From Saprospiraceae bacterium (GTDB lineage: Bacteria > Bacteroidota > Bacteroidia > Chitinophagales > Saprospiraceae): a stretch of DNA of 64,000 bases. The notes beneath the pieces were generated by a model. That model did no database searches, was not told the DNA's origin, and was given only the letters and a program-made list of their open reading frames with translations. The position numbers were made by a program, and so were the translations under genes. Where the stretch lies: positions 62,001 through 126,000 of the forward strand of contig JAHBTU010000006.1 in the NCBI GenBank assembly GCA_019638455.1, written 5' to 3'. This document shows, piece by piece, positions 60,325 to 64,000 of this stretch. The stretch's first letter is position 1; each line of letters begins with the position of its first letter.

Positions 60325-60906
60325 TCAACTAATTTTTTCCACTTGCATGAAGTTTAATTCCACCTCTGTGCCACGGCCAAAAATTTTGACGATGACCTTT
60401 AGCTTTTTCTTCTCTTCGTTCACTTCCTGAATGTCGCCGACAAATTCCGCAAAAGGCCCGTCAATGATTTTCACCGTCTCACCTATGAGGAAGGGTTCGC
60501 TCAGCGTCTCGCCAGTTTCGGCGGTTTCATCTACTTTGCCGAGCAAACGGTTCGATTCGGCTTGTGTCATCGGGATAGGCTGTTCTTTCCCGAGAAAATG
60601 AATCACATTGGGTATGTCGGCAATATGCTTCGCCACATCTCCATTCAATTTGGAACCGATGGCTTCTATTAGAATGTAGCCGGGCAACAAATTGCGTTCC
60701 TGCATCACCTTTTTGCCGTTCCGAATCTTGTAAACTTTTTCCGTCGGCACCACCACCGAAAAAACAAAGTCCTTCCACCCGGAGCGCTCTATCTCGAGCA
60801 GTATCCGTTCTTGAATTTTTTTCTCTTTGCCGCTAATGACACGCAGAGAAAACCATCTTTTTTCCTCGGCAGCCGCAGGGGCGACCGTTTCTTTTTCTTG
60901 GTTCAT
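60325..60906 (-). CDS. nusG: Transcription elongation/antitermination factor NusG
   Basis: RNA polymerase-binding factor of 193 residues. The NGN domain (WFSLRVISGKEKKIQERI, NLLPGYILIEA, NVIHFLG) is followed by a KOW domain (FLIGETVKIIDGPFAEFVGDIQEVN). The short Glu/Ala-rich N-terminal extension of ~15 residues is not conserved in the family. Confidence 0.97.
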   Translation of the reverse strand: MNQEKETVAPAAAEEKRWFSLRVISGKEKKIQERILLEIERSGWKDFVFSVVVPTEKVYKIRNGKKVMQERNLLPGYILIEAIGSKLNGDVAKHIADIPNVIHFLGKEQPIPMTQAESNRLLGKVDETAETGETLSEPFLIGETVKIIDGPFAEFVGDIQEVNEEKKKLKVIVKIFGRGTEVELNFMQVEKIS

Positions 60907-60954
60907 ATCGTTATCTGCCGTAGGGGAAACAGGTGGACGGTATCTGCTTCAAGC

Positions 60955-61146
60955 TCACCAAATTCCGTACAAATAATTGAAAAAGATTTTGCTCGCACCG
61001 TCCATCAGGAAGATGATTAAGGCCATGATGCCCGCCGTAATCAAAACCACCATCGTGCTTTCTTGCAATTGCGCGGCAGTAGGCCAAGAGACGTTTTTCA
61101 CGAGCTCGTGGTAACTTTCCTTCAAATAAAGGGTCAATTTTTCCAT
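60955..61146 (-). CDS. secE: Preprotein translocase subunit SecE
   Basis: Small essential subunit of the SecYEG channel. From the ATG at 61146 it has 63 residues: an amphipathic helix (YLKESYHELVKNVSWPTAAQLQES) and one membrane segment (MVVLITAGIMALIIFLM). The frame reaches up to 61257, but the usual start is at 61146. It lies between tRNA-Trp and nusG, the common arrangement. Confidence 0.95.
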   Translation of the reverse strand: MEKLTLYLKESYHELVKNVSWPTAAQLQESTMVVLITAGIMALIIFLMDGASKIFFNYLYGIW

Positions 61147-61273
61147 TACTCGAATTTTCGTTGTTCTTTGATTTCGTGTTCGTTCGAGCGTTTCGTCATT
61201 TGCGAAAAAAGTCCGTTGTCGCACGAGAACGGACAACGAACAACGATGAACGAGCAACGTAATTTTATCTGGC

Positions 61274-61345
61274 AGGGGCAGCAGGGCTCGAACCCGCAGC
61301 CTGCGGTTTTGGAGACCGCCACTCTACCAATTGAGCTATGCCCCT
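61274..61345 (-). tRNA. tRNA-Trp (CCA)
   Basis: The minus strand folds as a cloverleaf beginning AGGGGCATAGCTCAATTGG and ending in CTGCTGCCCCT, with anticodon loop CTCCAAA (anticodon CCA). It is placed between tuf and secE, as in many bacteria. Confidence 0.95.
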
Positions 61346-61348
61346 GAA

Positions 61349-61418
61349 TGGTCATTGGTTGATTGGTGATTGGTCATTAGTGCAAGCACCAACCAATCAC
61401 CAACCCAACCAATCACCG
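61349..61418. repeat. Spacer palindrome between tuf and tRNA-Trp
   Basis: Repeated GATTGGT words on the left and their complement ACCAATC on the right form an imperfect hairpin with loop near GTGCAAGC. Confidence 0.55.
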
Positions 61419-61422
61419 TTTA

Positions 61423-62619
<1,197 letters not shown>

Positions 62620-62688
62620 TGGTTTAGAACTGTTTGTGTCAAATTTAGTGAAAAAATTTCTTTTGATGTGATAATTTGACAATCGTCG

Positions 62689-62708
62689 AATTTGATAATT
62701 ATCAAATT
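62689..62708. repeat. Perfect 20-bp palindrome in the tuf leader
   Basis: AATTTGATAATTATCAAATT is its own reverse complement. It lies between tRNA-Thr(GGT) and tuf and is flanked by a further ATAATTTGACAAT copy. It may be an RNA processing signal between the tRNA and the mRNA. Confidence 0.7.
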
Positions 62709-62740
62709 GGCTCATTAACCTTATGAACCCACTTAATTGA

Positions 62741-62811
<71 letters not shown>

Positions 62812-62896
62812 AACTTTGATTGTTGATTGCCTATTTTTAATTGCCAACGACATTCGAAGAACAGTTAAGAATAAACAATGAGCAATCAAGAGGTGA

Positions 62897-62968
62897 GCGG
62901 CGGACGAGATTCGAACTCGCGACATTCAGCTTGGAAGGCTGACACTCTACCAACTGAGTTACCACCGC
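62897..62968 (-). tRNA. tRNA-Gly (TCC)
   Basis: A 72-nt cloverleaf on the minus strand with acceptor GCGGTGG/CCGCCGC and anticodon arm TCAGC-CTTCCAA-GCTGA (anticodon TCC). Confidence 0.95.
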
Positions 62969-63033
62969 AAGTTGGATGATTATCTGCCATGAAACTTCGG
63001 GAGGAGATATTCAACCAGTTGTCAAAAAAAGGT

Positions 63034-63116
63034 GGGGGTGGTGGGATTCGAACCTACTCAGCAGTGAAGCACCAGATTTACAGTCTGGCCCGGCTCTCCA
63101 ACTCCGGGGCACCCCC
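63034..63116 (-). tRNA. tRNA-Tyr (GTA)
   Basis: An 83-nt class II tRNA on the minus strand with acceptor GGGGGTG/CACCCCC, anticodon arm CCAGA-CTGTAAA-TCTGG (anticodon GTA) and the long variable arm expected for bacterial tRNA-Tyr. Confidence 0.95.
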
Positions 63117-63206
63117 TGTTTGATTGATGATTGTTGATTGTTGTTCATTTAAAAAAGAAAAATGGTTGACAACCAACACTCTCTAAACAATCAGTCACCT
63201 AAACGG

Positions 63207-63279
63207 AGCCACTGGAGGGACTCGAACCCCCGACCAGCTGATTACAAATCAGCTGCTCTACCAACTGAGCTACAGTGGC
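63207..63279 (-). tRNA. tRNA-Thr (TGT)
   Basis: A 73-nt cloverleaf on the minus strand: acceptor GCCACTG/CAGTGGC, anticodon arm GCTGA-TTTGTAA-TCAGC (anticodon TGT). It is the first gene of the tRNA-tuf group (Thr-Tyr-Gly-Thr-tuf, as in E. coli thrU-tyrU-glyT-thrT-tufB). Confidence 0.95.
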
Positions 63280-63363
63280 CTAATTCGCGGCCTCCAAGGC
63301 TTTTTTTATCTATTTCAAACAACAATTTTTCGGGAAAAAGAACCCCCTCCCGAAAAGCGTGTG

Positions 63364-63371
63364 CAAAGGTA
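63364..63371 (-). promoter_or_regulatory. -7 element TACCTTTG of the tRNA-tuf operon
   Basis: On the minus strand TACCTTTG matches the consensus and lies 85 bp upstream of tRNA-Thr(TGT). A T-rich stretch is present 19-23 bp further upstream where the -33 element is expected. Confidence 0.6.
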
Positions 63372-63505
63372 AAGCTACAATTTTGAACAGAAAAACAATT
63401 TTTGAAAAAAACCGGATTTTTTAGAAAGACCTTTGCGGAAGGTGAATAAACAAGTGATGTAACCGAGAAAGTCCCGAACCTCATTTATTTTTTTGTCAGA
63501 TAAAA

Positions 63506-64000
63506 ATGAGTCCACTTGACAAAGCCCTCGACTATTGCCAAAACCACACTTCCCCTGTGAATGACATACTCGCGGAGTTGGAACGCGAGACGCACCTCCG
63601 CACGCTCAGCCCTCAAATGTTGAGTGGGGCCTATCAAGGACAACTGCTTCGCTTCTTCAGTCTGATGATTCGGCCACGGAGGGTGTTGGAGATTGGCACA
63701 TTCACTGGCTACGCCACACTTTGCATGGCAGAAGGGCTGGCTGACGATGGCCTTTTGCACACAATTGAGATTAACGACGAATTAAGCCCAATCATCCAAA
63801 AGTATTTGCGCAAAGCTGGGCTGGAAAAGCGGGTGCAACTTCACTTGGGCGACGCGGCACACATCATTCCAAGGCTCGACGAGACATTCGACCTTGTTTT
63901 TATTGATGCAGGCAAGCTGGATTATCCCCTTCATTATGAGCTGGCTTTGGGCAAAACCCGTCGGGGCGGTTTTTTGTTGGCCGACAATGTGCTGTGGGAT
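63506..64000 (+). CDS. SAM-dependent O-methyltransferase (3' end outside the window)
   Basis: A class I methyltransferase like the catechol/caffeoyl-CoA O-methyltransferases. The 165 codons present start MSPLDKALDYCQNHTSPVND. Motif I is RVLEIGTFTGYATLCMAEGL, motif II HTIEINDELSPII, then HLGDAAHIIPRLDETFDLVF, IDAGKLDYPLHYELAL (relatives have IDADK at this place) and LLADNVLWD, the usual end of the core fold. The last ~45 residues of the ~213-residue family are beyond the right edge. It is divergent from the tRNA-tuf operon. Confidence 0.92.
   Translation, partial: MSPLDKALDYCQNHTSPVNDILAELERETHLRTLSPQMLSGAYQGQLLRFFSLMIRPRRVLEIGTFTGYATLCMAEGLADDGLLHTIEINDELSPIIQKYLRKAGLEKRVQLHLGDAAHIIPRLDETFDLVFIDAGKLDYPLHYELALGKTRRGGFLLADNVLWD

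Overview
The window is a chromosomal piece of a Bacteroidota bacterium, probably of the Saprospiria type; the class is inference. Supporting signs are promoters of the TTTG / 19-21 bp / TAnnTTTG form, a type III glutamine synthetase, a T9SS C-terminal sorting-domain remnant, a DUF3467 protein, weak Shine-Dalgarno context and the lineage-style rpoB, rpoC, tuf and rpsA proteins. No rRNA, CRISPR array, intact insertion sequence or prophage is visible.

Layout: 1-7.4 kb holds a nitrogen cluster (glnN, a kidney-type-like glutaminase with ankyrin repeats, amt) and an acyl-CoA dehydrogenase. 7.4-19 kb holds a TPR protein, a 51-unit 9-bp minisatellite, a kup / GH13 amylase / lipocalin-like group, a beta-phosphoglucomutase-like HAD protein whose nucleophile is Asn, a membrane pentapeptide-repeat protein and polA. 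19.6-23.1 kb is the str operon (rpsL-rpsG-fusA, without tuf). 23.3-29.4 kb is the most unusual part: a tight three-gene operon encoding a TIR + degenerate CHAT-like + zinc-ribbon protein, a TPR protein ending in a FlhA/FHIPEP-like cytoplasmic domain, and a second stand-alone FHIPEP-like protein. 29.8-46 kb is mixed housekeeping (rpsA with an acidic repeat extension, radC, a second acyl-CoA dehydrogenase, a divergent Lrp/PLP-lyase pair, an ATP-grasp protein, an orphan response regulator, methylmalonyl-CoA mutase). 46-63.3 kb is a DEAD-box helicase followed by the large transcription/translation cluster, all on the minus strand: tRNA-Thr, -Tyr, -Gly, -Thr, tuf, tRNA-Trp, secE, nusG, rplK, rplA, rplJ, rplL, rpoB, rpoC. 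An FkbM methyltransferase gene is inserted between rpoB and rpoC. A partial O-methyltransferase runs off the right edge.

Repeats are a second theme. Four copies of a 105-bp element with TATACCTCG-like inverted ends lie between genes, and one copy supplies the stop codon of a neighbouring gene. Two 135-138-bp elements with TGTCTC-containing inverted ends look like non-autonomous transposon relics. Many spacers in the ribosomal cluster carry imperfect palindromes, each built from its own short repeated word.
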